Source: Caproicibacterium argilliputei (GTDB taxonomy: Bacteria; Bacillota; Clostridia; Oscillospirales; Acutalibacteraceae). From it: a stretch of 64,000 bases of DNA. The first letter of the stretch is position 1; each line of letters begins with the position of its first letter. The DNA is taken from assembly GCF_029211325.2 (NCBI RefSeq), contig NZ_CP135996.1, positions 1,488,001 to 1,552,000 of the forward strand. Direction: 5' to 3'. The notes beneath the pieces are model-generated. The model was not told the DNA's origin. It did not search any database and was given only the letters and a program-made list of their open reading frames with translations. Shown here piece after piece: positions 7,981 to 17,624 of the stretch. A program made the position numbers and the translations under genes.

Positions 7981-9315
7981 CTATTCTTCCTTCCTGAAAG
8001 CGCTGATAAAAAAGCCGTCCGTTCGGTTTGTCTGCGGAAACAGCGTTAGCTGATAATCCGGTTCTGAAACCGTCCGCCGCACACCGGCCGGCAGATTCAG
8101 CGGCAAAGCCGCAAAATCTTTGTGTTCCCGCAAAAAGCGCCGTGCATTTTCTCCATTTTCCGCCGGATTTAACGTGCAAGTCGAATAAATCATAGTTCCG
8201 CCGGGGCGCAGCAATGCAGAAGATCTACACAGAATACGGTACTGCAAATCCGGCAAACTGTCAATAGCTTCCCGGGATTTATAGCGGATTTCCGGCTTTC
8301 GGCGGAGGATTCCAAGTCCGGAACAGGGCACATCACACAGAATCCGGTCAGCAGGCGGCAGCGGTTTTTCATCGCGCAGCGCATCCCGCACCGCGGCGGT
8401 TACACACGAAAGTCCGAGCCGTTCCGCGCCCTTGCGAATCAACCCCACTTTTCCCTTATAAAGGTCGAAGGCAAGGATGTGCCCCAGTTCCTGCATTTGT
8501 TCCGCCACAGTAAAGGCTTTTCCACCGGGCGCCGCACAGACATCATAAACTGTTTCGCCCGGCTTTGCACCCAGAAGCAGACTGCAAAGCTGACTCGACG
8601 TGTCCTGAATATGAAACAGGCCGTTTTGAAAGCAAGTGCCCTGCGCAACCGCTCCTGTGTTGGTCAGTTCCAGTGCATTTGGAAGGAAAGGAACCGAAAC
8701 AGCCTGAACACCCTCTTCCGCAAGAAGCCGTATCAGTTCTTCCTTTGTCGTTCGCAGAGAGTTAACCCGCGCAAAAAGCGGCGGTCTGCAAAAACTCACT
8801 TCCAGCAGTTCCCGCGTTACCTGTTCACCATAAGTACTTTCCCACATTTGCAGCATCCACACTGGGCAGGAATTCCGCACAGAAAGCTGCTGCAGACGGT
8901 TTTGGCGCTGCGGTGGAAACACTGCGGTTCCTTTCTGCCGCAGCAAGCTGCGCAGCAAGCCGTTAACAAAACCGGCAGCCTTTCCTTTTCCGGCGGCTTT
9001 TGCAAGGGTAACCGCTTCATTTACCGCTGCGGAATCCGGTATTTTATCCATATAATAAATTTGATAGGCCGCCATGCGCAGGATTTCCCACACCACCGGA
9101 TCCCGTTTTTCCTTGCGTCTGGCAAGATACGGTTCCAGCGCCGCATCCAATGTGATTCGGCGCTCCAGCACCCCATAAAACAGTGCCGTAACCAACGCAC
9201 GATCCCGGTCATCCAAGCTGCTGTCCCGCAGTGCTTTGTCGAGCACCAGATTGGAGTACCCTTCATTTTCATCCACACGCAAAAGAGCCGCCAGCGCGGT
9301 TTCCCGCGCGCTCAT
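7981..9315 (-). CDS. rsmB: 16S rRNA (cytosine967-C5)-methyltransferase RsmB
   Basis: Methylates C967 of 16S rRNA using S-adenosylmethionine. The N-terminal ~140 residues form a NusB-like RNA-binding domain; the C-terminal catalytic domain has the SAM loop YDVCAAPGGKAFT and the paired catalytic cysteines in DVPCSGLG and STCTLNPAEN. The length of 444 aa is typical. The ATG overlaps the upstream metallopeptidase stop by 4 nt. Confidence 0.95.
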   Translation of the reverse strand: MSARETALAALLRVDENEGYSNLVLDKALRDSSLDDRDRALVTALFYGVLERRITLDAALEPYLARRKEKRDPVVWEILRMAAYQIYYMDKIPDSAAVNEAVTLAKAAGKGKAAGFVNGLLRSLLRQKGTAVFPPQRQNRLQQLSVRNSCPVWMLQMWESTYGEQVTRELLEVSFCRPPLFARVNSLRTTKEELIRLLAEEGVQAVSVPFLPNALELTNTGAVAQGTCFQNGLFHIQDTSSQLCSLLLGAKPGETVYDVCAAPGGKAFTVAEQMQELGHILAFDLYKGKVGLIRKGAERLGLSCVTAAVRDALRDEKPLPPADRILCDVPCSGLGILRRKPEIRYKSREAIDSLPDLQYRILCRSSALLRPGGTMIYSTCTLNPAENGENARRFLREHKDFAALPLNLPAGVRRTVSEPDYQLTLFPQTNRTDGFFISAFRKEE

Positions 9316-10019
9316 CGGTTTTCTCCTCTGCGGCTGCCCGCAATCAGCAGCAGACGGAAGAGCTGCAGCAATGCGCTGAAACTTGCCGCCAGATAAGTCA
9401 TAGCCGCGGCTGTCAGCACCTTCCGTGCACTTGACAATTCCTCTGCCGTTAAGAGTTCTGTTTCACCCAGCGCTCGCAGCGCGCGTGCACTGGCATTAAA
9501 TTCCACCGGTAATGTGACAAGCTGAAATAGCACGGCAAAACTGAAAAGAACAATTCCCAAATCAACAACGAAGTCATACTGCGTTGGCAACAACAAACCC
9601 ACAAAAATCATCGGAAAGGAAAGCTTTGACGCAAACTGGGTAACCGGCACAATCGCCGTGCGAATCCGATTGGGCAGGTATCCTTTTGCAGTCTGGATGC
9701 TGTGTCCCGCTTCATGTGCAGCAACCCCGACCGCACTGACAGAATTGCTGCCGTAAACATCCTGTGAAAGGCTGATGCAGTTGGTACGCGGGTCATAGTA
9801 ATCTGTCAGCGTGCCATCAATCGGGCGAATCTTCAAATTCAACACGCCGCCGAAAGCTGCCACACGCTGCGCCGCCTGCGCACCGGTGCAACCACCCAAA
9901 CAGTGCACGCTGCTGTAGCGGCGAAACACAGACTGTACCCGATACTGTGCATAAGCTGTAAACAGAATGGCGGGCAGCATCCAGAGAAACGCCCGGTAGT
10001 CATAAGCATAAAAACCCAT
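9312..10019 (-). CDS. Zinc metallopeptidase, YugP family
   Basis: A 235-residue membrane-associated neutral zinc metallopeptidase. The HExxH motif is clear (AAHEAGHSIQ, about residue 92) and hydrophobic segments lie at the N-terminus (residues 10-24), after the active site (about 125-165) and near the C-terminus. The family is widespread in Bacillota; its substrate is unknown. It lies between fmt and rsmB and overlaps rsmB by 4 nt, a common position in clostridial versions of this operon. AAGGAG lies 10 nt before the ATG. Confidence 0.88.
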   Translation of the reverse strand: MGFYAYDYRAFLWMLPAILFTAYAQYRVQSVFRRYSSVHCLGGCTGAQAAQRVAAFGGVLNLKIRPIDGTLTDYYDPRTNCISLSQDVYGSNSVSAVGVAAHEAGHSIQTAKGYLPNRIRTAIVPVTQFASKLSFPMIFVGLLLPTQYDFVVDLGIVLFSFAVLFQLVTLPVEFNASARALRALGETELLTAEELSSARKVLTAAAMTYLAASFSALLQLFRLLLIAGSRRGENR

Positions 10020-10036
10020 CTGTCCAATTCTCCTTT

Positions 10037-10954
10037 TCAGAAAGGCAGTATGATTTTCCCGGAAAGAGAATGTCCGCGCAGGAAGTCAGAAGCTGCCATT
10101 TTCTTTTTACCTGCAGGCTGCACCTGCGTAACCTGCAGGGCGGTTTTTCCGCCACAACAAACTACAAAACCAGGCGAAACGGTTCCGGGACAGTCACCCG
10201 TTTCTGTCTGTACCAGTCTGCTGTCATAAATTTTCAGCAGTTTCCCGCCAAAAACTGTGGATGCCGCAGGCCAAGGGTTAAGCCCACGAATCTGGTTGTG
10301 GATTTCCTGCGCCGTTTGGTTCCAGTCAATCGGGCTCATGGATTTGTCGAGCATTGCTGCGTATGGCGTTGATGCCTCTCCCTGCGCCTGCGGCACCAGA
10401 GTCTCCAACTGTGCGAGCGTTTCAACCAGAAGTTCCGCTCCCAGTACGGAGAGTCGGTCGTGCAACTGCGCAGAAGTTTCATTTTCCCCAATCGGTGTTT
10501 TTTTCTGTAACAAGATATCCCCGGTATCCAAACCTTCCGCCATATACATGGTCGTCACGCCTGTTTCGGCATCTCCATTTAAAACCGCCCGCTGAATCGG
10601 CGCCGCCCCACGGTATGCCGGCAGCAGAGATGCATGAACATTGACGCAGCCTTGTTTCGGAATTTCCAGAATCTCTTTTGGAAGAATTTTACCATACGCC
10701 ACTACAACAATGACATCCGGATGAAGCCGGCGCAACTCCTGCGCCGCTTCGGGTGTGCGCAGTGTCTTCGGCTGCCGCACGGGAACGTCGGCAGCTGCAG
10801 CCAGCACCTTAACCGGCGGCGGTGTCAGCGTATACCCCCTGCCTTTCGGCTTGTCCGGCTGCGTATAAACACCGCACACTTCATGCCCAGCGTCCAGCAG
10901 TGCGCGCAGGCACGGCACCGCAAAGTCGGGCGTTCCCATAAATACAATACGCAC
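10037..10954 (-). CDS. fmt: Methionyl-tRNA formyltransferase
   Basis: Formylates initiator methionyl-tRNA with 10-formyl-THF. The 305-residue protein has the N-terminal Rossmann-like start MRIVFMGTPDFAVP, the catalytic NVHASLLPAYRGAAPI motif (Asn-His) and the EGLDTGDIL loop with the catalytic Asp, followed by a C-terminal OB-fold domain. Translation starts at GTG 10954. The neighbouring def gene removes the formyl group, the usual def-fmt pairing. Confidence 0.96.
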   Translation of the reverse strand: MRIVFMGTPDFAVPCLRALLDAGHEVCGVYTQPDKPKGRGYTLTPPPVKVLAAAADVPVRQPKTLRTPEAAQELRRLHPDVIVVVAYGKILPKEILEIPKQGCVNVHASLLPAYRGAAPIQRAVLNGDAETGVTTMYMAEGLDTGDILLQKKTPIGENETSAQLHDRLSVLGAELLVETLAQLETLVPQAQGEASTPYAAMLDKSMSPIDWNQTAQEIHNQIRGLNPWPAASTVFGGKLLKIYDSRLVQTETGDCPGTVSPGFVVCCGGKTALQVTQVQPAGKKKMAASDFLRGHSLSGKIILPF

Positions 10955-11014
10955 GGTTACTCACCATCCTATTACGAAGTTTATTACAGAGAGCCAAGAA
11001 ATATGCGAAGCACC

Positions 11015-11491
11015 TCAGTGCATTTTCTGCAGTTCCTCATTGGTCAGGAAATGCTCCACATGAGAAAGGAACACAATGCCATTAAGGTGGTCAATTTCAT
11101 GGCAGCAGGCTAGCGCAAGAAAATCCTTTGCGTCCACTTCAAAAAAAGTACCGTCCCGGCGCTGTGCGCGGACTTTCACGTGCTGCGGACGGTGTGTAAC
11201 GCCCCAGCGATTCGGAAAGGACAGGCAGCCCTCAACGCACTGCTGCTCCCCTTCCTGCAGCAAGAATTCCGGATTAACCAGTTCCAGCCGCCCCTCACCG
11301 ACATCAATGACAACTGCGCGGCGGCGAATGCCCACCTGAGGCGCTGCTAAACCCACACCATCTGCCTGTTTCATGGTATCGTACATATCATCCAACAACT
11401 GCCCCAGCTTTTCATCAAACTTTTCAACTGGACGGCAGACAACCTTTAAACACGGGTCATTTTCTTTGCGAATATTGCGAAGCGCCATCAT
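11015..11491 (-). CDS. def: Peptide deformylase
   Basis: Removes the N-formyl group from nascent proteins. All three signature motifs are present: GVGLAAPQVG (residues ~44-53), EGCLSF with the metal-binding Cys, and CHEIDHLNG with the HExxH metal ligands. The 158-residue length is normal. Two ATGs in tandem (11491 and 11488) both lie at suitable spacing from AGGAGG, so the exact start may be three bases later. Confidence 0.96.
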   Translation of the reverse strand: MMALRNIRKENDPCLKVVCRPVEKFDEKLGQLLDDMYDTMKQADGVGLAAPQVGIRRRAVVIDVGEGRLELVNPEFLLQEGEQQCVEGCLSFPNRWGVTHRPQHVKVRAQRRDGTFFEVDAKDFLALACCHEIDHLNGIVFLSHVEHFLTNEELQKMH

Positions 11492-11529
11492 AAGTTCCTC
11501 CTAAAATTAGTAATTCTCTATTTCCGGAA

Positions 11530-13980
11530 TCAAAGTATATTTTCCGGATTGATATCTGCAAATGCAGTCACAGCTTTTCCAATACGGCTTTTAGCAAACT
11601 CCGACAGGAGTTGTGCCAACATCTGCCGGAACAGTGTACTGTTCCGGCATTTTAGTAAAAGTTTATAGCGATATTTTCCGCCAGCGCGATAAATCCGTGC
11701 AGGCGAAGGATTCAAGACGCGCAGCGGAAGCTGCCGATACATCTTCTGCGCCGCTTCCTGCAGGCTTCGCAAAAATTGAATACTCCCCTCCCGCGCTGCC
11801 CGCTCCTCCGCACTGACAAAGCCAACCACACACAAGTCTGAAAACGGAGGATACAGCATCACTTTTCGCAGCGGCAGTTCCTGCTCATAAAAAGAAGGAT
11901 AATCCTGCCGGGCAGCCAAAGCAAAGACCGGATTTTCGGGAGTAAAAGTCTGCAAAAACGCACGGCCGCAGAAGCGTCCCCGGCCCGCACGGCCAATCAC
12001 CTGCGTCAGCAAGTCAAAGGTGCGCTCCGTACTGCGGAAGTCATCGCTGTACAGGGACTGATCTGCCGACAAGACACCTACGACGGTAACATTTTCAAAG
12101 TCCAGCCCCTTCGCCACCATCTGTGTACCCACTATCAAATCATATGCGCCTTCAGCAAACTGGTGCAACTTCTCTTCATACGCATATCGGCGCATAGCGG
12201 CATCTGCATCCAAGCGAAGAATGCGAGCCTGCGGCAGCATCTCCTGCAGCTGTTCTTCTGCGCGCTGGGTTCCGGCACCGGCATAGCGCATATGTCGGCT
12301 GTGGCACGATGGACATTCCGCAGTAAACGGCACAGAATAACCACAGTAATGACACATCAGGCGATGGTTTGCCGCATGATAAGTAAGCGAAATGCTGCAG
12401 TTCGGGCAAGTCATGACATAGCCGCAGTCCGGGCAGGACGCAAACGTGTTGTATCCGCGCCGGTTCAATAAAAGAATAGACTGCCGTTTCTGCCGCAGGT
12501 TCTCATGCAGAGCTTCCAGCAAAGGCCTGCTGAGCATTGTGGTATTTCCGTCCTGCAGTTCCCGATTCATATCGCAGATACAAACCTGCGGCAATTTGGC
12601 TTCCCCGTAACGGTGTTCAAGAATTTCCAAACCAATTTTACCGGTGCGAGCCGCATAGTACGTTTCCACGCACGGCGTTGCAGAAGCAAGCAGCAGCAGT
12701 GCTTTGTGATACCGGCAGCGAAACCATGCGACTTCTTTCGCATGGTACCGTGGAGAACTTTCTGACTGATAGGTAGATTCCTGCTCTTCATCCACAATAA
12801 CCAACCCTAAATGTGGCAGTGGAGCAAACACAGCGGAACGGGTTCCCACAACCACCGCAGCCTCCCCACGTTTTACACGCTTCCATTCATCCATGCGCTC
12901 GCCAACGGATAGTCCACTGTGAAACACCGCAACACGCCTGCCGTACCGTCGCTGGAAAATGCGGACAGACTGCGGTGTCAAGGAAATTTCCGGCACCATC
13001 AAAATCACATTCCGCCCATCTGCCAAAACTTTGTCAATCAGGCAGAGGTACACGTTGGTCTTTCCGCTGCCGGTCACACCATACAGCAGAGAAACGGATG
13101 CTTTTCCTGTTTGATAAGACTCATAAAGATGTTCGTAAGCGATGTGCTGTTCCGAAGAAAGGCTTATGGGTTCCTGCAGACCCGTTTCAGAAGTTTCCGC
13201 ATCCAGATATGGCGTTCGATACGTTTCCTGTTCATAAGTTTCACAGACACCGTGCTTTGTCATATTTTTAATTACAGCTGGTGTTACACCTGTAAAGTAA
13301 CACACCTCTTTGACAGAAGCACAGCCAGCATCCTGCAAAACCTTGAAAACCTCTCGCTGCCGCGGGGTCAGTTTGAGCGGTTCCGGAAGCGAACTGCAAA
13401 GCCGCACCATTTTTTGCGATGCATCCCCCACACGCCGCACCGTATCGGCCGTACAATGCAAAATTTCTTTTTTGCATAGCCGCTCCAGCACCTCGGCATC
13501 CGGCGGAAGTCCGGCTTCCCGCAGCAAGGCATTCCGTTCTTGCTGCGGTTTTTGCAAAAGCGGCAAGACCGCGTTTCGCTCATCAGCAGGCAGTGAAAGG
13601 ATCTGCTCCTTGGTAACGCCCGCCGCCAGCGTGTATAATTTCCGTACCCGGTAAGTTAAACCGGCCGGAAGCAGCAGCTTGACCGCATCAAACAACGTAC
13701 AGAAATAACGTTCTTTCAGCCATGGCACCATAAAAAGCATCTCATCTGAAAGAAGCGGTGCTTCATCCAGCACCGCTTGCAAAAACTTGATTTTTGCATC
13801 GCCTTCCGCATCCCGTACCGACAGTATCATTCCCTGGCAAACGCGGTTGGCTGTTCCAAACGGAATGCGCACCCGGCAGCCTGGCATGGCGCGCGAAACC
13901 AACGCATCCGGCACAGCATAGTCAAAGTCTTTATCAAAATGATAAACCGTCTTTTCTACAGCAACTTTGACAATCCGCAT
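11530..13980 (-). CDS. priA: Primosomal protein N' (replication restart helicase PriA)
   Basis: A superfamily 2 3'-5' helicase that restarts stalled replication forks. The 816-residue protein has the N-terminal DNA-binding wing, the Walker A GVTGSGKTNVYL, the DEEQ box (family usually DEEH), and eight zinc-binding cysteines in four CxxC pairs between about residues 520 and 560 (CPDCGYVMTCPNC...CHYCGY...CPSCHS), followed by helicase motifs IV-VI. Bacillus has coaBC between rpoZ and priA; that gene is absent here. Confidence 0.96.
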   Translation of the reverse strand: MRIVKVAVEKTVYHFDKDFDYAVPDALVSRAMPGCRVRIPFGTANRVCQGMILSVRDAEGDAKIKFLQAVLDEAPLLSDEMLFMVPWLKERYFCTLFDAVKLLLPAGLTYRVRKLYTLAAGVTKEQILSLPADERNAVLPLLQKPQQERNALLREAGLPPDAEVLERLCKKEILHCTADTVRRVGDASQKMVRLCSSLPEPLKLTPRQREVFKVLQDAGCASVKEVCYFTGVTPAVIKNMTKHGVCETYEQETYRTPYLDAETSETGLQEPISLSSEQHIAYEHLYESYQTGKASVSLLYGVTGSGKTNVYLCLIDKVLADGRNVILMVPEISLTPQSVRIFQRRYGRRVAVFHSGLSVGERMDEWKRVKRGEAAVVVGTRSAVFAPLPHLGLVIVDEEQESTYQSESSPRYHAKEVAWFRCRYHKALLLLASATPCVETYYAARTGKIGLEILEHRYGEAKLPQVCICDMNRELQDGNTTMLSRPLLEALHENLRQKRQSILLLNRRGYNTFASCPDCGYVMTCPNCSISLTYHAANHRLMCHYCGYSVPFTAECPSCHSRHMRYAGAGTQRAEEQLQEMLPQARILRLDADAAMRRYAYEEKLHQFAEGAYDLIVGTQMVAKGLDFENVTVVGVLSADQSLYSDDFRSTERTFDLLTQVIGRAGRGRFCGRAFLQTFTPENPVFALAARQDYPSFYEQELPLRKVMLYPPFSDLCVVGFVSAEERAAREGSIQFLRSLQEAAQKMYRQLPLRVLNPSPARIYRAGGKYRYKLLLKCRNSTLFRQMLAQLLSEFAKSRIGKAVTAFADINPENIL

Positions 13981-14007
13981 GCACTGTTCCCCTCCGCTGA
14001 AAGGCGT

Positions 14008-14286
14008 TTATTGGACATTCGGAGCCGCTTCCTCGATGATCTGCTCTTCAATTTTAATTTCCTTGGCTTCGTCTGCTTCTTCGTCCTCGTTGCGGTCTGA
14101 CTCCACAATGCGGTACTCATGTTTTTTCAGTTCTTCCACTGCCAGCTCCACGGGCTTTTCGTCCAGAATTTCGCCTTTGTCCTCTGCTTCGGCAGCAATC
14201 TCGCGTGCACGCTTGGAAACCCCCACGCACAGTGCGTAGCGGCTTTGTCCCGGTTCTGTCAGCAAATCTGCAATTGGTTTAATCAT
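14008..14286 (-). CDS. rpoZ: DNA-directed RNA polymerase omega subunit
   Basis: Small polymerase assembly subunit. The 92-residue protein begins [20 protein letters not shown] and contains the conserved KRAREIAAEAE helix (about residues 26-36), then an acidic tail rich in Glu/Asp. It overlaps the gmk stop by 8 nt, the universal gmk-rpoZ order of Bacillota. Confidence 0.92.
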   Translation of the reverse strand: MIKPIADLLTEPGQSRYALCVGVSKRAREIAAEAEDKGEILDEKPVELAVEELKKHEYRIVESDRNEDEEADEAKEIKIEEQIIEEAAPNVQ

Positions 14287-14890
14287 TGTTCAGCACCCTT
14301 TCTATCAGCGCCGGATTCCGGCTGGTTTTGTGCTTTTCGGCATATAAAATAGCGGCAATGTCCTCTACCGCCTGCTCCACCGTATCATTGACGACCGCAT
14401 AGTCATACTGCTTCGCCTGCAGAATTTCTTCTTTCGCCGCGTGCAGACGTTTCTGCACAACCGCCTCCGCTTCTGTACCGCGGCCGCGCAGACGATTCGC
14501 AAGCTCTGCGGCAGACGGAGGCAGAATAAATATACCGACGCTGTCGGGAAGCAGCTTCTGCACCTGTGCCCCGCCCTGCACTTCAATTTCCAGGAAAACG
14601 TCATACCCTTTTTGCAGCCACGCCTCAATTGGGGCAAGAGGCGTGCCGTAACAGTTCCCACAGTATTCCGCACTCTCCAACAGTGCGTGTTCCTGCTGCA
14701 TTTGCTGAAACTCTTCCTTTGAAACAAAGAAATATTCCCGACCGTCCTGCTCACCGGGTCGGGGTGCACGCGTTGTTGCGGAAACCGACAGCCGCGCCTC
14801 CGGATGCTTTGCGAAGTAAGCTTTCAGCACCGTGCCCTTTCCGGTTCCGGACGGTCCGGAAAGAACGACGAGCAGTCCTTTATTCGTCAT
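14279..14890 (-). CDS. gmk: Guanylate kinase
   Basis: Phosphorylates GMP to GDP. Walker A is [11 protein letters not shown], followed by [22 protein letters not shown] (GMP-binding region) and a lid domain. I chose the ATG at 14890 because it gives the canonical [15 protein letters not shown] start (203 aa); the longer frame upstream lies inside remA. The start overlaps the remA stop by 11 nt. Confidence 0.95.
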   Translation of the reverse strand: MTNKGLLVVLSGPSGTGKGTVLKAYFAKHPEARLSVSATTRAPRPGEQDGREYFFVSKEEFQQMQQEHALLESAEYCGNCYGTPLAPIEAWLQKGYDVFLEIEVQGGAQVQKLLPDSVGIFILPPSAAELANRLRGRGTEAEAVVQKRLHAAKEEILQAKQYDYAVVNDTVEQAVEDIAAILYAEKHKTSRNPALIERVLNND

Positions 14891-15158
14891 CCTCATCCAG
14901 TTCCTCATCCTCCAAATCGTCATCCTTGTCATTCAGTCGGTTTGCGACCGTTTCCGGCTGAACCGCTGACAAAATCACATGTTCACTGTCCATAATGATC
15001 ACTGCGCGCGTCCTGCGGCCATAGGTTGCATCAATCAGCGTGCCGCGTTCCTTTGCATCCTGAATAATGCGCTTGATCGGTGCAGACTCAGGACTGACGA
15101 TTGCGACCAGCCTGTTTGCAGAAACCATGTTGCCAAAACCGATATTGATCAGTTTCAT
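14880..15158 (-). CDS. remA: Extracellular matrix regulator RemA (DUF370)
   Basis: RemA is a small DNA-binding protein that forms ring-like oligomers and in Bacillus activates biofilm matrix genes. The 92-residue protein starts [20 protein letters not shown] and contains the highly conserved [16 protein letters not shown] stretch (about residues 43-58). The tail is unusually acidic (Asp/Glu-rich last 17 residues), reaching beyond the conserved core. It lies between yicC and gmk as in Bacillus. Confidence 0.93.
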   Translation of the reverse strand: MKLINIGFGNMVSANRLVAIVSPESAPIKRIIQDAKERGTLIDATYGRRTRAVIIMDSEHVILSAVQPETVANRLNDKDDDLEDEELDEDDE

Positions 15159-15185
15159 TTGTGCTTCCCCCTGATTTGCAGATTG

Positions 15186-16064
15186 TCACTCAATATTTTG
15201 AATTTGCTCTCGGATTTTTTCAATCTCCGCTTTTATGTCAACGACAGCATAAGCAATCTGCGTGTCAGAGCATTTGGAACCGATCGTATTGGCCTCCCGG
15301 TTCATTTCCTGCACCAGAAAATCCAGCTTACGACCCACTGGTTCTGCAGACTCCAGCAATTTTTGAAACTGCGCAAGATGGCTGCGCAGCCGCACGGTTT
15401 CTTCATCGACAGCAATTTTATCAGCAAAAAGAGCTGCCTCCGTCACGACGCGCTGCTCATCAATTGCTTTGTCCTGCAGCACTTCCTGCAAGCGGGCATA
15501 CAGACGCCTGCGGTAGGCTTCCACCGTTTCCGGCGAACGCTGCTCCACCTCTTTAACGAGAGAAAGAATTTTCTCCGCGCGTGCAGAAACATCCTCTTTT
15601 AGTTTTTGGCCTTCTACAATGCGCATATGCAGAAACGAAGCAATTGCTTGATCTGCTACTGTTTTGACATCGTTCCAAACCGCATTTTCATCTTCCGGCT
15701 TGCGCGAAACTGTAAAAATATCACTAAATCGAGCTAAAGTGGACGCGGTTATATCATCTTCAAGCTCATAATCACTGCAAAGTTCCCGCATGGCAGAAAT
15801 ATAGCCTGCCGCCACATTACGGTTTACAGAAATCTCTACATCCGCACCCTCCGTGGATTCCACAGAAATAAAAAGGTCAACCTTGCCGCGCGCGACAAAG
15901 TTTCGAATATATGTCTTCATTTTTTCTTCCAGAAAACTGTAACCGCGGCTGACACGGGTTGTGAACTCGAAATACCGGTGATTTACGGACTTAATCTCCA
16001 CTTGAATGTGCCGTGTACCGAGTATTTCCTCCTGCCGGCCGTAGCCGGTCATGCTTTTTATCAA
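15186..16064 (-). CDS. yicC: YicC family endoribonuclease
   Basis: YicC-family proteins are ribonucleases acting on structured RNAs. The protein has the hallmark N-terminus IKSMTGYGR and C-terminal region MNREANTIGSK...VVDIKAEIEKIREQIQNIE. I chose the TTG at 16064 (292 aa) because it restores the family's usual M-IKSMTGYGR start; an ATG at 16052 is the alternative. Starts further upstream are excluded because the operon promoter (16122-16151) lies inside that longer frame. First gene of the long operon. Confidence 0.88.
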   Translation of the reverse strand: MIKSMTGYGRQEEILGTRHIQVEIKSVNHRYFEFTTRVSRGYSFLEEKMKTYIRNFVARGKVDLFISVESTEGADVEISVNRNVAAGYISAMRELCSDYELEDDITASTLARFSDIFTVSRKPEDENAVWNDVKTVADQAIASFLHMRIVEGQKLKEDVSARAEKILSLVKEVEQRSPETVEAYRRRLYARLQEVLQDKAIDEQRVVTEAALFADKIAVDEETVRLRSHLAQFQKLLESAEPVGRKLDFLVQEMNREANTIGSKCSDTQIAYAVVDIKAEIEKIREQIQNIE

Positions 16065-16121
16065 AAAACCATCTCGTTTTCCACTGCAAAATGCAGCTGC
16101 AGATTCATTGCATACGCTTTT

Positions 16122-16151
16122 ATTGTAGCAGGTTTGTCCCCTGCTTGTCAA
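16122..16151 (-). promoter_or_regulatory. Sigma-A-type promoter of the yicC-to-spoVM operon
   Basis: Read on the minus strand: TTGACA (16151-16146), 18-bp spacer, TACAAT (16127-16122). It lies about 60 bp upstream of the yicC start and no other promoter as good is seen before the terminator at 2166-2215. Confidence 0.8.
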
Positions 16152-16156
16152 CCACT

Positions 16157-16193
16157 GAAAAAGGCGGTGTTTCTGTAAAAGAAAAACCGCCTT
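16157..16193 (-). terminator. Terminator after the oxaloacetate decarboxylase alpha gene
   Basis: Inverted repeat AAGGCGGT (16161-16168) with ACCGCCTT (16186-16193), with extra pairing possible inside, followed on the minus strand by a short T-run. It overlaps the -35 neighbourhood of the yicC promoter and insulates the two operons. Confidence 0.7.
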
Positions 16194-16208
16194 GCATTTA
16201 ATGTCGTC

Positions 16209-17609
16209 TTATACCGGATGAATCTGTGCCTGTGAATCCGCGTGTTTAGCATCTACGCCATACTTTGCCGCAGCACGTTTTTTGAAAAAGTCCGTTGCCA
16301 CTTTCGGGAACATCGCATAGGACAGTACGTCCTCTTCCTGTTCCACCCACTGCGTGCATTCCTTTCGCAGAGTGTCCAGTTCCGGTTTTAACGAATCGGC
16401 TGGACGGCAGGTGATGCGCGGCTGGTCACCGATAATCCTGTGGACAAAGGATTCCTCAATCGGCATTGGCGTGGCACCGTACTTTCCTGCAATTAAATCC
16501 TTGAATTCATTGGTACACATTTTGTAGCGCTCGCCGGTAATCACATTGAATACTGCCTGCGTGCCGACAATCTGCGAGGTCGGCGTAACCAATGGTGGAT
16601 AACCTGCATCCTCACGCACACGCGGAACTTCCTGCAAAACAGCCTCCAGCTGGTCGGCTTTTCCGGCCTGCTTTAACTGTGACAGCAGGTTGCTAAGCAT
16701 TCCGCCCGGAACCTGATATAGCAGCGCTTTCGTATTGGTTGCCAGCATACTTTGGTCAAGCAGTCCGCTTTCTATATACTTCTTACGGAGCTTCATAAAG
16801 TATTCGCGAATTTCTCCGAAAGCTTTCAAATCAAGTCCCGTGTCATATTCCGTACCCTGCAGAGCAGCCACCATGGATTCTGTCGGTGCATGGGATGTTC
16901 CCAAAGCCAATGGAGAAATTGCTGTATCGATTACATCCGCGCCGGCCTCAATTCCTTTCAGCAGGCACATCGACGCCAGGCCGGAAGTATAATGCGTATG
17001 CAGCTGAATCGGCAGATGCACCGCTTTTTTCAGTGCAGAAACCAATTCAAATGTTTTATACGGAGTGAGCAAGGCCGCCATATCCTTAATACAAATCGAA
17101 TCCGCGCCAGACTCTTCAATCTGCTTTGCATAGGAGACATAATAATCCGTTGTAAAAACAGGGCCGGTCGTGTAGGAAATGGCAACCTGCGCCGTTGCTC
17201 CTTCTTTTTTCGCCGCGCGGATGGCTGTCTGCAGATTTTTAATATCATTCAGTGCGTCGAAAATGCGAATAATGTCAATTCCGTTTGCAACACTGCGCTG
17301 CACGAAATATTCCAGCACATCATCCGCATAGTGCCGGTAACCCAGCATATTCTGCCCACGGAAAAGCATCTGTAGCTTGGTATGCGGGCAGTTTTTCCGC
17401 AGAAGCCGCAGTCGCTCCCAAGGATCTTCATTTAAAAAACGCAGGCAGCTGTCAAAGGTGGCGCCACCCCAGCACTCCAAAGAATAGTACCCGATTTGAT
17501 CCAACTTATCGAGAATCGGGAGCATATCGCCAATCGGCATTCGGGTGGCAATCAGGGACTGTGGTGCGTCCCGCAGGGCAACCTCTGTAATTCCAATCTT
17601 CCTTGCCAT
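16209..17609 (-). CDS. oadA: Oxaloacetate decarboxylase alpha / pyruvate carboxyltransferase subunit (5S-like)
   Basis: A metal-dependent TIM-barrel carboxyltransferase of the OadA / transcarboxylase 5S / pyruvate carboxylase B family, moving carboxyl groups between oxaloacetate/pyruvate and biotin. The 466-residue protein starts with the family signature ITEVALRDAPQSLIATRM and contains ECWGGATFDSCLRFL, the catalytic MLFRGQN, and the metal-ligand region with QLHTHYTSG. It lacks its own biotin domain, which is supplied by the next gene. It is cotranscribed with the biotin carrier and a 12S-like carboxyltransferase. The symbol reflects the family; transcarboxylase 5S is an equal possibility. 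Confidence 0.88.
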   Translation of the reverse strand: MARKIGITEVALRDAPQSLIATRMPIGDMLPILDKLDQIGYYSLECWGGATFDSCLRFLNEDPWERLRLLRKNCPHTKLQMLFRGQNMLGYRHYADDVLEYFVQRSVANGIDIIRIFDALNDIKNLQTAIRAAKKEGATAQVAISYTTGPVFTTDYYVSYAKQIEESGADSICIKDMAALLTPYKTFELVSALKKAVHLPIQLHTHYTSGLASMCLLKGIEAGADVIDTAISPLALGTSHAPTESMVAALQGTEYDTGLDLKAFGEIREYFMKLRKKYIESGLLDQSMLATNTKALLYQVPGGMLSNLLSQLKQAGKADQLEAVLQEVPRVREDAGYPPLVTPTSQIVGTQAVFNVITGERYKMCTNEFKDLIAGKYGATPMPIEESFVHRIIGDQPRITCRPADSLKPELDTLRKECTQWVEQEEDVLSYAMFPKVATDFFKKRAAAKYGVDAKHADSQAQIHPV

Positions 17610-17624
17610 ATTTTTGCCGCCCCC

